In this document: positions 1 to 5,755 of the stretch, in pieces | Numbering within the stretch: the stretch's first letter is position 1 | Layout of the letters: each line of letters opens with the position of its first letter | Origin: Actinomycetota bacterium | GTDB taxonomy: Bacteria > Actinomycetota > Thermoleophilia > Solirubrobacterales > Solirubrobacteraceae | Reading direction: 5' to 3' | NCBI GenBank assembly: GCA_019348575.1 | Contig: JAHWJE010000024.1 | Location: 1-10,297 of the forward strand | Length of the DNA: 10,297 bases | The notes under the pieces: model-generated | The model's input: only the letters and a program-made list of their open reading frames with translations | The model's database searches: none | Told to the model about the DNA's origin: nothing | Translations under genes and position numbers: made by a program

Positions 1-167
1 TGATGTCCGCCGTCGACGTCGACGATCGACAGCCGGCGGTGGCCGAGCCACGCCGCGCCGACGCGGACCTCGCCGGCGTCGTCGGGCCCGCGGTGCACGA
101 GCCGGTCGAGCATCTGCTCGGTCTCGCCCGGCGCATGCCGACCGTAGACGGCGGCGATCCCGCACAT
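1..167 (-). CDS. asnB: Asparagine synthetase, glutamine-hydrolysing, N-terminal part (cut by window edge)
   Basis: Only the first 55 codons are inside the window; the frame is open to base 1. The protein begins MCGIAAVYGR, so Cys2 becomes the N-terminal nucleophile of a class II (Ntn) glutamine amidotransferase domain after Met removal. RGPDD (residues 27-31) and GHRRLSIVD (42-50) follow at the spacing typical of AsnB-type asparagine synthetases, where this domain releases ammonia from glutamine for ATP-dependent amidation of aspartate. The C-terminal synthetase domain lies outside the window, so another AsnB-like amidotransferase acting on a different carboxylate cannot be excluded. The ATG at 165-167 sits 9 bases after the stop of the carbon-nitrogen hydrolase gene on the same strand, so the two are probably co-transcribed. 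The nearest purine-rich stretch, GGGAG, is rather far upstream. Confidence 0.88.
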   Translation of the reverse strand, partial: MCGIAAVYGRHAPGETEQMLDRLVHRGPDDAGEVRVGAAWLGHRRLSIVDVDGGH

Positions 168-176
168 GAGCGGCGG

Positions 177-1037
177 TTACGCTCCCACCGCGTAGGCCAG
201 CGGCTGGCGGTCGTCGAGGTAGGAGAGACGGTCTCGCGCCGCGGCGACGACGCCCGGCGCGTCGACGCGGGCGAGCGCGGCACCGGCGCGCAAGCCCGTC
301 TTCGCGAGCACGCGCCCGCGCGGGTCGACGACCTTCGCCTGACCGGCGAAGCGCAGCCGGCCGAAGCGCCCGACCTGGTTGGACGACACGAGCACGACCT
401 GGTTCTCGAGCGCGCGGGTCTGGTCGAGCAGGTTGAAGTGGCGCACCTGCAGGTCGCGCCGCAGCATCGTCGCGGGGTCGACGCGGCAGACCGGCCAGGC
501 CGACAGCGACGCGATCAGCCCGGCGCCGTCGAGCGCGAGCTGGCGGGCGGCCTCGGGGAAGGTCTTGTCGTAGCAGACGAGCATCCCGATCCGGCCGATC
601 GGCGTCTCGAAGGCGGCGAAGCCCGCGCCCGCGTTGAAGATCGCCCGCTCGGCGGGGGGCAGGTGGACCTTGCGGTGATGGCCGAGGACGCCGTCGCCGC
701 TGACGCAGACCGCGCTCGAGTACGGCCCGCCCGGCGCGTCCTCGGTGTAGCCGACGCAGACGACGATGTCGCCGGCGACCTGCGCGATGCGCGCGATCTC
801 CTCGCCGTCGCGGCGCAGCGCGGGCGGCGGCGAGCACGGCGCGGGCGCGCCGACGACGTGCGGCTCGTACAGGTAGCCGCCGAGCGTCGACTCCGGCAGC
901 ACGACGAGCGCCGCGCCGCGCTCGCGGGCGCCGGCGACGATCCGCTGCACCTGCGCGATGCACTGGGCGACGTCTCGCCCGAAGCGGGCCGCGACGGCCA
1001 TCACCGCGGGCGCCCTGCGGGATCGTCGTGCGCTCAT
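177..1037 (-). CDS. Carbon-nitrogen hydrolase (nitrilase superfamily amidase)
   Basis: A 286-residue cytoplasmic hydrolase expected to cleave a non-peptide C-N bond, probably an amide; the substrate cannot be read from sequence. The superfamily Glu-Lys-Cys triad is visible: Glu49 in VVLPES, Lys123 in HHRKVHLPP, and nucleophile Cys155 in GMLVCYDKTFPEAAR. The accessory glutamate is probably Glu130 (AERAIFNAG). The CYDKTFPEAAR form resembles general amidases and omega-amidases more than true nitrilases. Length matches the family. I chose the ATG at 1035-1037 because the first family strand (PAVMAVAARF) begins 10 residues later. The frame stays open to a GTG at 1112, which has a better AGGA Shine-Dalgarno, and there is an internal ATG at 1001, so the start is uncertain. 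It is the first gene of a likely two-gene unit with asnB, divergent from the ACP operon. Confidence 0.88.
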   Translation of the reverse strand: MSARRSRRAPAVMAVAARFGRDVAQCIAQVQRIVAGARERGAALVVLPESTLGGYLYEPHVVGAPAPCSPPPALRRDGEEIARIAQVAGDIVVCVGYTEDAPGGPYSSAVCVSGDGVLGHHRKVHLPPAERAIFNAGAGFAAFETPIGRIGMLVCYDKTFPEAARQLALDGAGLIASLSAWPVCRVDPATMLRRDLQVRHFNLLDQTRALENQVVLVSSNQVGRFGRLRFAGQAKVVDPRGRVLAKTGLRAGAALARVDAPGVVAAARDRLSYLDDRQPLAYAVGA

Positions 1038-1166
1038 ACCGTGCAGGTTGCGGGCAGCGGCGCCGTCCCCGTATGGCCGCAGGTCCAGGAATGCTCTGCC
1101 GCGGTTCGACACCCCGTCCTGCCCTACCCACGGCCTCCGGACGGCAAGCGCAGGGGCGTCCGGGCC

Positions 1167-1188
1167 GGTCCCCCCCGACCGGGGGGTC
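1167..1188. repeat. Interleaved C-tract/G-tract inverted repeat
   Basis: The order is GGTC, six C, GACC, four G, GGTC. The central GACC (1177-1180) can pair with the GGTC on its left (1167-1170) or the one on its right (1185-1188). Alternatively, the C run 1171-1176 pairs with the G run 1181-1186 across a GACC loop. These folds exclude one another. It lies in the divergent promoter region about 115 bases before the ACP start. It could be an operator, a leader structure or simply a GC-rich accident. Confidence 0.45.
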
Positions 1189-1288
1189 GCTCTCCCACCG
1201 CCGGGGGGAAGCGCTTGGCTTCGGCGCCGCGAGGCGCGAGGCTGGACATCCGTGTTCGCCTTGCGGGTGAGCGCCGCAACCCGACCAC

Positions 1289-1295
1289 GAAAGGA
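1289..1295 (+). promoter_or_regulatory. Ribosome binding site of the ACP gene
   Basis: GAAAGGA ends 6 bases before the ATG at 1302. It is the clearest Shine-Dalgarno sequence in the window. It fixes the ACP start, although the reading frame stays open far upstream. Confidence 0.8.
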
Positions 1296-1301
1296 CGCAA
1301 C

Positions 1302-1553
1302 ATGGCCACGACCACCACACCGCAGGACGTCGAAGCAACCGTCATCGAGAACCTCGTCGCGTTCGGCGCCGATCCCGACGTCGTCTCACGCGATGCGACG
1401 CTCGAGGCGATCGACGTCGACTCGCTGGATCTGGTCGAGCTGACGCAGGTCGTCGAGGAGACCTACGGGATCGACCTCGACGGCGCGGACTTCAAGAAGA
1501 TCACGACCGTCGGCGACATCGTCGACCTCGTCGTCGACCGCGTCCAGGGGTGA
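1302..1553 (+). CDS. Acyl carrier protein
   Basis: An 83-residue acidic protein with the size and pattern of a discrete type II acyl carrier protein. Ser41 in VDSLDLVEL is the expected 4'-phosphopantetheine attachment site, so after priming by a phosphopantetheinyl transferase the protein would hold acyl chains as thioesters. The helix II and III stretches (SLDLVELTQVVEETYGIDL, then ITTVGDIVDLV) are typical. The ATG is fixed by the GAAAGGA site 6 bases upstream. Its last bases overlap the beta-ketoacyl synthase start (GTGA, 1550-1553), which implies translational coupling. The neighbours are one condensing enzyme and one reductase rather than a full fatty acid synthase set, so this may be a pathway-specific ACP rather than the housekeeping AcpP. 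That is inference. Confidence 0.93.
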   Translation: MATTTTPQDVEATVIENLVAFGADPDVVSRDATLEAIDVDSLDLVELTQVVEETYGIDLDGADFKKITTVGDIVDLVVDRVQG

Positions 1554-2755
1554 CCTTGCGCGACGTCGTCATCACCGGAGTCGGCGCCGTCACGCCGCTG
1601 GGCGTCGGCGCACGGACGCTGCACGAGCGCTGGACGGCCGGCAACTCGGGCATCCGCGACGGCGAGGCGCCGTGCGCGGACTTCGAGCCGACCGATCACA
1701 TGTCCGCCAAGCAGGCGCGCCGCGCCGACCGCTCGACGCAGCTCGCGATCGCGGCCGGCGACGAGGCGCTCGCCGACGCCGGCTGGGAGGACGGACTGCC
1801 ATACGAAGCCGAGCTGATCGGCTGCGTGCTGGGCACGGGCATCGGCGGCATCGGGACGATCGAGAACAACCACGACCAGCTGCGCGACGAGGGTGCGGGA
1901 TCGGTCTCGCCGCTCGCCGTGCCGCTCATGATGGGCAACGCCGGCTCGGCCGCGCTGTCGCTGCAGCACGGCCTGCGCGGGCCGGTCTTCAGCGTCGTGT
2001 CGGCGTGCGCGGCCGGCAGCCACGCGATCGGCACCGCGCTGCGGATGATCCAGCACGGCGAGGCCGAAGCGGTCGTCACCGGCGCCGCCGAGGCGCCGCT
2101 GACCCCGCTCTCGCGCGCGTGCTTCGAGAAGATGGGCGCGACCTCGCCCAGCGGCGTCTCGCGCCCGTTCGACGCCCGCCGCGACGGCTTCGTGATGGGC
2201 GAGGGCTCCGGCGTGCTCGTGCTCGAGGCGGGCGACTGCGCCCGCGGGCGGGGCGCGCGGATCCTCGGGACCGTCCGCGGCTACGGATCGACCGGCGACG
2301 CCCACCACATCACGGCGCCGCACGCCGAGGGCCGCGGCGGCGCGCGAGCGATGCAGGTCGCGTTGCGCGACGCGGGCGTCGACGCAGACCAGATCGACTA
2401 CGTCAACGCGCACGGGACGTCGACGCAGCTCAACGACCGCGCCGAGACGTGCGCGCTGAAGACGGTGTTCGCAGAGCGCGCGGGGCAGATCCCGGTCTCG
2501 TCGACGAAGTCGGCGATCGGCCACCTGCTCGGCGCCGCGGGCGCGGTCGAGGCCGTCGCCACGGTGCTCGCGCTGCGCGACCGGGTCGCGCCGCCCACGA
2601 TCGGCTGGGAAGAGGCCGACGAGGGACTCGACCTCGACTACGTGCCCGGCACCGCCCGGCCGCTGGAGATGTCCAACGGCCGCCCGCCGGTCGCGCTGTC
2701 GAACTCGTTCGGCTTCGGCGGGCACAACGCGACGCTGTGCCTGCAGACCGCATGA
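1550..2755 (+). CDS. fabF: Beta-ketoacyl-ACP synthase, FabF (KAS II) type
   Basis: A 401-residue condensing enzyme of the FabF family, which joins an acyl group to malonyl-ACP with loss of CO2 to give beta-ketoacyl-ACP. The thiolase-fold catalytic set is complete: Cys153 in VVSACAAGSHA, His288 in VNAHGTST and His325 in KSAIGHLLGAAG, with conserved Lys320 in the last motif. The C-terminal NSFGFGGHNA motif (385-394) is also present. With the active Cys kept, it is a condensing enzyme and not a chain-length factor. The GTG at 1550 overlaps the ACP stop. An in-frame TTG at 1556 is an alternative start, with AGGGG (1546-1550) 5 bases before it, removing two residues. The stop overlaps the next ATG (ATGA, 2752-2755). 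Housekeeping chain elongation is possible, but the operon suggests a dedicated pathway. Confidence 0.93.
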   Translation: MTLRDVVITGVGAVTPLGVGARTLHERWTAGNSGIRDGEAPCADFEPTDHMSAKQARRADRSTQLAIAAGDEALADAGWEDGLPYEAELIGCVLGTGIGGIGTIENNHDQLRDEGAGSVSPLAVPLMMGNAGSAALSLQHGLRGPVFSVVSACAAGSHAIGTALRMIQHGEAEAVVTGAAEAPLTPLSRACFEKMGATSPSGVSRPFDARRDGFVMGEGSGVLVLEAGDCARGRGARILGTVRGYGSTGDAHHITAPHAEGRGGARAMQVALRDAGVDADQIDYVNAHGTSTQLNDRAETCALKTVFAERAGQIPVSSTKSAIGHLLGAAGAVEAVATVLALRDRVAPPTIGWEEADEGLDLDYVPGTARPLEMSNGRPPVALSNSFGFGGHNATLCLQTA

Positions 2756-3840
2756 GCGACGGGACGGTGCTCTTGACCGGAGCCACCGGCTTCGTCGGCG
2801 TGGAGGTGCTCGCGCGCGTGCTCGAGGAGACCGACCACGACGTCATCGCCCTCGTCCGTGGCGAGGATGATGCCGCCGCCCAGGCGCGCGTCGACGAGCT
2901 GCTGACGACGATCGTCGCGCCGGGCTCGCGCCCGTGCGACGGGCGCGTGCGCGCGCTGGCCGCCGACCTCGAGTCACCGGGCCTCGGGCTGGCGCCCGCG
3001 GTGCGCGAGCAGATCGCGGGCGAGATCGCGGCGGTCGTGCACTGCGCGGCCTCGATCAGCTTCACCCTGCCGATCGAGGAGGCGCGGCGGATCAACGTCG
3101 AAGGTACGCGCCAGGTCATCGAGCTGGCGCTGGAGGCGCAGGACCGCGGCGTGCTCGAGCGCTTCATCCACGTCTCGACGGCGTACGTCGCCGGCGACCG
3201 GATCGGCCTCGTCAGCGAGCACGACGGCGACGTCGGGCAGGGCTTTCGCAACACGTACGAGCGCACGAAGCTCGAGGCCGAGGAGGTCGTGCGCGACAGC
3301 GGCCTGCCCGCGGCGATCGTGCGCCCGAGCGTGATCGTCGGCGACAGCGTGACCGGCTGGACGCAGACCTTCAACGTCATCTACTGGCCGCTGCAGGCGT
3401 TCGCCCGCGGGCTCTTCCCGACGGTTCCGGCCGACCCCGGCGCGTGCCTGGACATCGTGCCCGTCGACGTCGTCGCCGACGCGCTGCTGGAACTGCTGCG
3501 CGGCCCCGTGCGCGGCGGCGCCTTCCACATCGTCGCCGGCGACTCGGCGCCGACGAACGCCCGCCTGGCGACGATGGCCGCCGAGGCCTTCGACGCCGAG
3601 CCGCCGCGCTTCGTGCGGCCCGGCGAGGATGCGCGCGCCGAACAGCGCGCCGGCGCCCTGCTGCCGTACTTCCGGGTGCGCTGCACGTTCGACGCGCGGC
3701 GCGCGAAGGGGCTGCTGGGGGCGACGCCGCCGGCGCTCGAGGACTACTTCCCCTCGCTCATGCGCTACGCGCGCGACTCGAGCTGGGGCAAGGAGCCCGC
3801 GCCGCGCTGGGGCGTGGGACCGGCGCAGCGCGCCGCATAG
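2752..3840 (+). CDS. Thioester-reductase-like extended SDR (fatty acyl reductase type)
   Basis: A 362-residue NAD(P)H-dependent reductase. The Rossmann loop GATGFVG is at residues 10-16, followed by VVHCAASISF (95-104), NVEGT (115-119), FIHVSTAYVAG (138-148) and NTYERTK (167-173), so the catalytic pair is Tyr169 and Lys173 with a nearby Thr/Ser. This pattern is shared by fatty acyl-CoA reductases and by the reductive-release domains of carboxylic acid reductases and NRPS/PKS enzymes, which reduce carrier-bound thioesters to aldehydes and sometimes alcohols. The C-terminal part contains PALEDYFPSLMRYA. The ATG overlaps the FabF stop by 4 bases, making it the third gene of the ACP operon. The likely substrate is an acyl or beta-ketoacyl group on the ACP; this is inference. 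An NDP-sugar epimerase-like role is less likely given the family motifs. Confidence 0.85.
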   Translation: MSDGTVLLTGATGFVGVEVLARVLEETDHDVIALVRGEDDAAAQARVDELLTTIVAPGSRPCDGRVRALAADLESPGLGLAPAVREQIAGEIAAVVHCAASISFTLPIEEARRINVEGTRQVIELALEAQDRGVLERFIHVSTAYVAGDRIGLVSEHDGDVGQGFRNTYERTKLEAEEVVRDSGLPAAIVRPSVIVGDSVTGWTQTFNVIYWPLQAFARGLFPTVPADPGACLDIVPVDVVADALLELLRGPVRGGAFHIVAGDSAPTNARLATMAAEAFDAEPPRFVRPGEDARAEQRAGALLPYFRVRCTFDARRAKGLLGATPPALEDYFPSLMRYARDSSWGKEPAPRWGVGPAQRAA

Positions 3841-3847
3841 CCCTGGC

Positions 3848-3869
3848 CGGCGGGCAGGAAGCCCGTGCC
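3848..3869. terminator. Possible bidirectional terminator hairpin between convergent genes
   Basis: CGGGC AGGAA GCCCG forms a 5-bp stem with a 5-base loop (3851-3865), extendable by a G-T pair or, with two bulged bases, by two more G-C pairs. It lies in the 49-base gap between the ends of the convergent reductase and YqgE/AlgH genes, where a shared terminator is expected. There is no T tract on either side, so the call is tentative. Confidence 0.35.
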
Positions 3870-3889
3870 GTCAGGATCTCCGTCTTCGG

Positions 3890-4435
3890 TCAGTTCACGC
3901 TGGGGTCGATCGGCATCCGCGCGACCAGCGCGAAATGCCCGCCCTTGCGCGCCAGCACGCGCGCCCAGAGCGCGTCGGCGTCGGGGTTGAAGATGTCGTC
4001 GACGCCGGCCGGGGCGACGAACCAGTCCTCGTTCTCGAGCTCGGCGTCGAGCTGACCCGGGCCCCAGCCGGCGTACCCGGCGAAGATCCGCACCCGGCCC
4101 GTCGCCTCCGCGAGATCCTCGACCTCGGTGCCCTCGCCGACGAGGCCGACGTTCTCGACGACGCAGATGCCGGCCAGCGAGACGTCGTCGAACTCTGCGA
4201 GCACGAGCAGCGCGTCGGGCTGCACCGGCCCGCCGACGTCGATCGTCGCGTCCTCGCCGGTCAGCTCGGCGAGCTCCGGCGCCGCGTCACCGACGATCAG
4301 CTCGCCGGTGCGGTTGAGCACGAGCCCGAGCGCGCCGTCCTCGCTGTGCTCGCAGACGAGCACGACCGTGCGGGCGAAGTTGGGATCGGGGAGCCTGGCG
4401 CCGGCGATGAGCAGCTGTCCGCGTAGAGATTCGAT
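3890..4435 (-). CDS. YqgE/AlgH family protein (DUF179), with unusual ATC start position
   Basis: About 181 residues matching the YqgE/AlgH family, conserved proteins of poorly defined role. Family landmarks counted from the ATC are SLRGQLLIAG (3-12), DPNFARTVVLVCEH (17-30), GALGLVLNR (34-42), GGPV (68-71), FAGYAGWGPGQLDAEL (118-133), WFV (138-140), the IFNPDADALW stretch and the terminal PIDPSVN. In typical members the protein starts with Met directly before E/D-SLRG; here that codon is ATC (4433-4435). The frame continues up to a GTG at 4543, two bases after the acyltransferase stop. However, 12 of those 36 extra codons end in A or T by my count, against 1 of 30 in a stretch inside the gene, so the extension does not look coding. 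Either ATC initiates, or the start is mutated or misread. It ends an apparent minus-strand gene series. Confidence 0.85.
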   Translation of the reverse strand: MESLRGQLLIAGARLPDPNFARTVVLVCEHSEDGALGLVLNRTGELIVGDAAPELAELTGEDATIDVGGPVQPDALLVLAEFDDVSLAGICVVENVGLVGEGTEVEDLAEATGRVRIFAGYAGWGPGQLDAELENEDWFVAPAGVDDIFNPDADALWARVLARKGGHFALVARMPIDPSVN

Positions 4436-4444
4436 CCGAGCTTT

Positions 4445-4460
4445 GTACCCGCTCGCCGCC
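4445..4460 (-). promoter_or_regulatory. GGCGGCGAGCGGGTAC motif upstream of the YqgE/AlgH start
   Basis: Minus-strand partner of the motif at 7511-7526, with one G fewer and the same 9-base distance to the presumed start codon. The following bases give TACAAA, a -10-like hexamer that would place the transcript start at or next to the ATC. No matching -35 is evident. Confidence 0.3.
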
Positions 4461-4545
4461 GTCCAGGACGCACCAGGCCAGAGTCGCGGTGGACCGCCGC
4501 CACGATCGCGAAGGTGAGCCTCGAAGCGCCCAGCGCGCCGCACGC

Positions 4546-5070
4546 TCAGTCGTCGAGCTCTGCGAGCGGCCGCGCCGGGACCCCGCCGACGCTTGCGCCC
4601 GGCGCGACGTCGCGCGTCACCACCGCGTGCGGCCCCACCACCGCGCCCGCGCCGACGCTCACGCCGCGCAGCACTCCCGCGCCGAGGCCGATCAGCGCGT
4701 GGTCGCCGATCGCGATCGGTGCGGAGACGAGCGGCTGCGCGCGGATCGGCAGCTCGACGTCGTCGACGACGTGGTCGAAGTCGACGAGCACGGCGCCGTC
4801 GCAGAGCCGCGCGGCGGCGCCGATCGTCACGCGCTCGTGGGCGACGATCGTGCAGCGCTCGCCGAGCGTCGTGCCTGCGCCGATCTCGACGCGGCCGCCC
4901 TGCACGACGATCCGCGTGCGGTCGCCGATCCGGCAGCCGTCGCCGAGGATCAGCTCTCCGCCGTGCAGGACCTCGAGCTGCACCCGGCGGCCGAGCCGCA
5001 CGCCGCGCCCGCGGCGCACGCCGGGCCGGCGCGAGGGGCGCAGGAGCGCGATGGCGCGGATGCTGCGCAT
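4546..5070 (-). CDS. Left-handed beta-helix (hexapeptide repeat) acyltransferase
   Basis: A 174-residue protein built largely of hexapeptide repeats, for example ILGDGCRIGD (41-50), VEIGAGTTLG (61-70), VTIGAAARLC (81-90) and VSVGAGAVVGPHAVV (137-151). These give the left-handed beta-helix of trimeric acyl-CoA or acetyl-CoA O/N-acyltransferases. His100 in VDFDHVVDD is the likely catalytic base, as in maltose/galactoside and capsule (WcaF-like) acetyltransferases, and the C-terminal VGGVPARPLAEL tail is also typical. The N-terminal 25 residues are rich in arginine. The ATG is 4 bases after the SGNH hydrolase stop, so the pair is very likely co-transcribed. The acceptor, perhaps a sugar, is unknown. 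Confidence 0.87.
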   Translation of the reverse strand: MRSIRAIALLRPSRRPGVRRGRGVRLGRRVQLEVLHGGELILGDGCRIGDRTRIVVQGGRVEIGAGTTLGERCTIVAHERVTIGAAARLCDGAVLVDFDHVVDDVELPIRAQPLVSAPIAIGDHALIGLGAGVLRGVSVGAGAVVGPHAVVTRDVAPGASVGGVPARPLAELDD

Positions 5071-5074
5071 CGCC

Positions 5075-5755
5075 TCAGCGCGGCGCCGGCACGCGCTCGC
5101 GGGCGCGGCGCAGCAGGTCGCGCGCGAGCGCGCGCGCGTAGGCCGGCGCGTAGCGGGCGGCGTGCGCGCGGCGGTCGGCGACGAGCACGGATGGCAGCAG
5201 CGGGGCGCCGAGCGCCAGCGCCGCGCGATCGGCGATCTCCAGCTGCCCGATCGCCGTCGGGTGCACGAGGTCGGGCAGCACGTGCGTCCAGCCGCCGAAG
5301 TCGGCGAGGTCGGCGAGGACGGCGCCGTGGCGCGCGGCGACGCGCCGCACCGCGGCGTTGGCGAGCGACGGCTTGGGCGCGGACGTCGGCCGGCCCAGGT
5401 CCTCGGGCAGCGTCAGCATGAGCAGGCGATCGGCGCGCGCGGCCAGGCCGGCGGCGACCGCGTCGAGGTCGCGCTCGTAGGCGGCCGCGTCGAAGTCGGC
5501 CGCGCGGACGTCGTTGACCCCGGCGTAGAGCGCCGCGATGTCGTGGGGCGCGCGCACGCGGGGAAGCTGCAGGCGCAGCACGTCGGCCGTGAGCGCGCCG
5601 TTGACCGCGTAGGACGTGAACGGCAGGTCCAGCGCCCGGGCGAGCCACTGCGCCCACGACAGCGGCGTGACGCCCAGCGCCATCGAGCCCTCGCCGACGG
5701 TGATGCTGTCGCCGAGCGCGACGAGGCCGAGGCGGCGACCACCGGGGTCGCTCAC
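5075..5755 (-). CDS. SGNH/GDSL-family hydrolase (esterase or lipase)
   Basis: A 226-residue SGNH hydrolase with all four blocks: Ser17 in LVALGDSITVGEG (block I), Gly53 in AVNGA (block II), Asn81 in AGVND (block III), and Asp162/His165 in DLVHPT (block V). It should act as a serine esterase, deacylating a small molecule or a sugar, but the substrate cannot be read. I see no signal peptide or membrane segment, so it is probably cytoplasmic. The GTG at 5753-5755 overlaps the methyltransferase stop (GTGA, 5752-5755). The frame is open much further upstream, but that part is antisense-free shadow inside the methyltransferase. The arginine-rich C-terminus (RRAHAARYAPAYARALARD and after) may be helical. 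The downstream neighbour is an acyltransferase, which hints at paired acyl addition and removal. Confidence 0.88.
   Translation of the reverse strand: MSDPGGRRLGLVALGDSITVGEGSMALGVTPLSWAQWLARALDLPFTSYAVNGALTADVLRLQLPRVRAPHDIAALYAGVNDVRAADFDAAAYERDLDAVAAGLAARADRLLMLTLPEDLGRPTSAPKPSLANAAVRRVAARHGAVLADLADFGGWTHVLPDLVHPTAIGQLEIADRAALALGAPLLPSVLVADRRAHAARYAPAYARALARDLLRRARERVPAPR

Larger units (their letters stand above)
1038..1301. promoter_or_regulatory. Divergent intergenic region between the hydrolase/asnB unit and the ACP operon
   Basis: These 264 bases separate two transcription units pointing away from each other, so they should contain both promoters. I could not pick a convincing -35/-10 pair on either strand. 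The region holds four G runs on the plus strand (1153-1156, 1162-1164, 1181-1186, 1203-1208), a C run at 1170-1176, and the small palindrome AAGCGCTT (1209-1216). A ribosome binding site precedes the ACP gene. If the hydrolase starts at the GTG at 1112, the region shrinks to 189 bases. No small gene with the local codon bias was seen. Confidence 0.5.

Noticed and set aside
3..1301. A long plus-strand frame running into the ACP gene, as if ACP were a C-terminal domain
   Set aside because: It lies opposite the asnB and hydrolase genes and shows no domain. The ACP has its own clear ribosome binding site and ATG at 1302.
1463..2725. A 420-codon minus-strand frame opposite FabF
   Set aside because: It has no recognisable family motif and strongly biased Arg/Ala/Val composition. 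FabF on the other strand is complete.
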